Source: an uncultured Lachnospiraceae bacterium
GTDB lineage: Bacteria > Bacillota > Clostridia > Lachnospirales > Lachnospiraceae
Assembly: GCA_910578605.1 (NCBI GenBank)
Contig: CAJTQG010000010.1
Coordinates: 1 to 5,968 of the forward strand
Reading direction: 5' to 3'
Length of the DNA: 5,968 nucleotides
A program made the translations under genes and the position numbers. Shown piece by piece: positions 5,894 through 5,968 of this stretch (within the stretch, counting starts at the first letter, position 1; each line of letters starts with the position of its first letter). The notes beneath the pieces are model-generated. The model ran no database searches and was not told where the DNA came from. It saw only the letters and a list, made by a program, of their open reading frames with translations.

Positions 5894-5968
5894 GCTTTTT
5901 GGAACTTCTGAGAATTGAATTTACGAAAGTAAAGAGATCAAAGATGATACCGCTTATTTTTGTTGCCC
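5890..5968 (+). CDS. ABC-2 transporter permease, lantibiotic-protection type (partial, 5' end)
   Basis: Twenty-six codons reach the window edge, reading MSFLELLRIEFTKVKRSKM then IPLIFVA. A short amphipathic start with E-x-x-K-x-K/R-S just before the first helix is typical of ABC-2 permeases in lantibiotic/bacitracin self-protection transporters (the LanE/LanG, BcrB-like group). The start is well supported by GGAGGA (5877-5882) 7 nt before the ATG. The ATPase gene that normally precedes such permeases is absent from this window; a truncated glycan gene sits there instead. The assignment rests on a short N terminus and is tentative as to substrate. Confidence 0.6.
   Translation, partial: MSFLELLRIEFTKVKRSKMIPLIFVA

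Overview
This is an AT-rich window whose spacing and strength of Shine-Dalgarno sequences (GGAGGA, AGGAGA 5-8 nt before ATG), codon use and gene families point to a low-GC Bacillota, most likely a gut Clostridia/Lachnospiraceae-type organism. That placement is an inference from composition and family content. The window is a cell-surface glycan locus with a DNA-inversion switch in its middle.

Layout. On the left, on the minus strand, lies a complete 12-TM polysaccharide flippase gene (60-1295). Its stop codon overlaps a probable TTG start of a further minus-strand gene that runs off the left edge. In the middle is a segment bounded by a perfect 24-bp inverted repeat (1339-1362 and 2460-2483). 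It holds a complete tyrosine recombinase gene (1408-2355) and, behind its stop codon, a strong outward-facing sigma-A-type promoter (TTGACA, 17-bp spacer, TATTAT; 2383-2411). To the right, on the plus strand, is an operon-like run: a family 2 glycosyltransferase (2566-3573), a WbsX/GH99-like protein (3658-4782), and a polytopic GT-C-type glycosyltransferase (4766-5893) that overlaps the WbsX gene. The last gene looks truncated: around 5845 hydrophobic, very AT-rich coding sequence gives way to more GC-rich sequence. That sequence carries a hairpin and the first 26 codons of an ABC-2 permease resembling those of lantibiotic self-protection transporters.

How the parts work together (inference). 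The recombinase gene, its own promoter and the outward promoter all lie between inverted recombination sites, so recombination should flip the whole 1.1-kb block. As written, the outward promoter reads right into the glycosyltransferase operon, and the left flippase gene has no convincing promoter of its own. After inversion the same promoter would sit 84-144 bp from the flippase start and read left. The block would thus be a self-contained either/or selector between two divergent glycan transcription units, i.e. a phase-variation switch. The repeats, the recombinase catalytic residues and the promoter motifs are read directly. The switching itself is predicted and not demonstrated.
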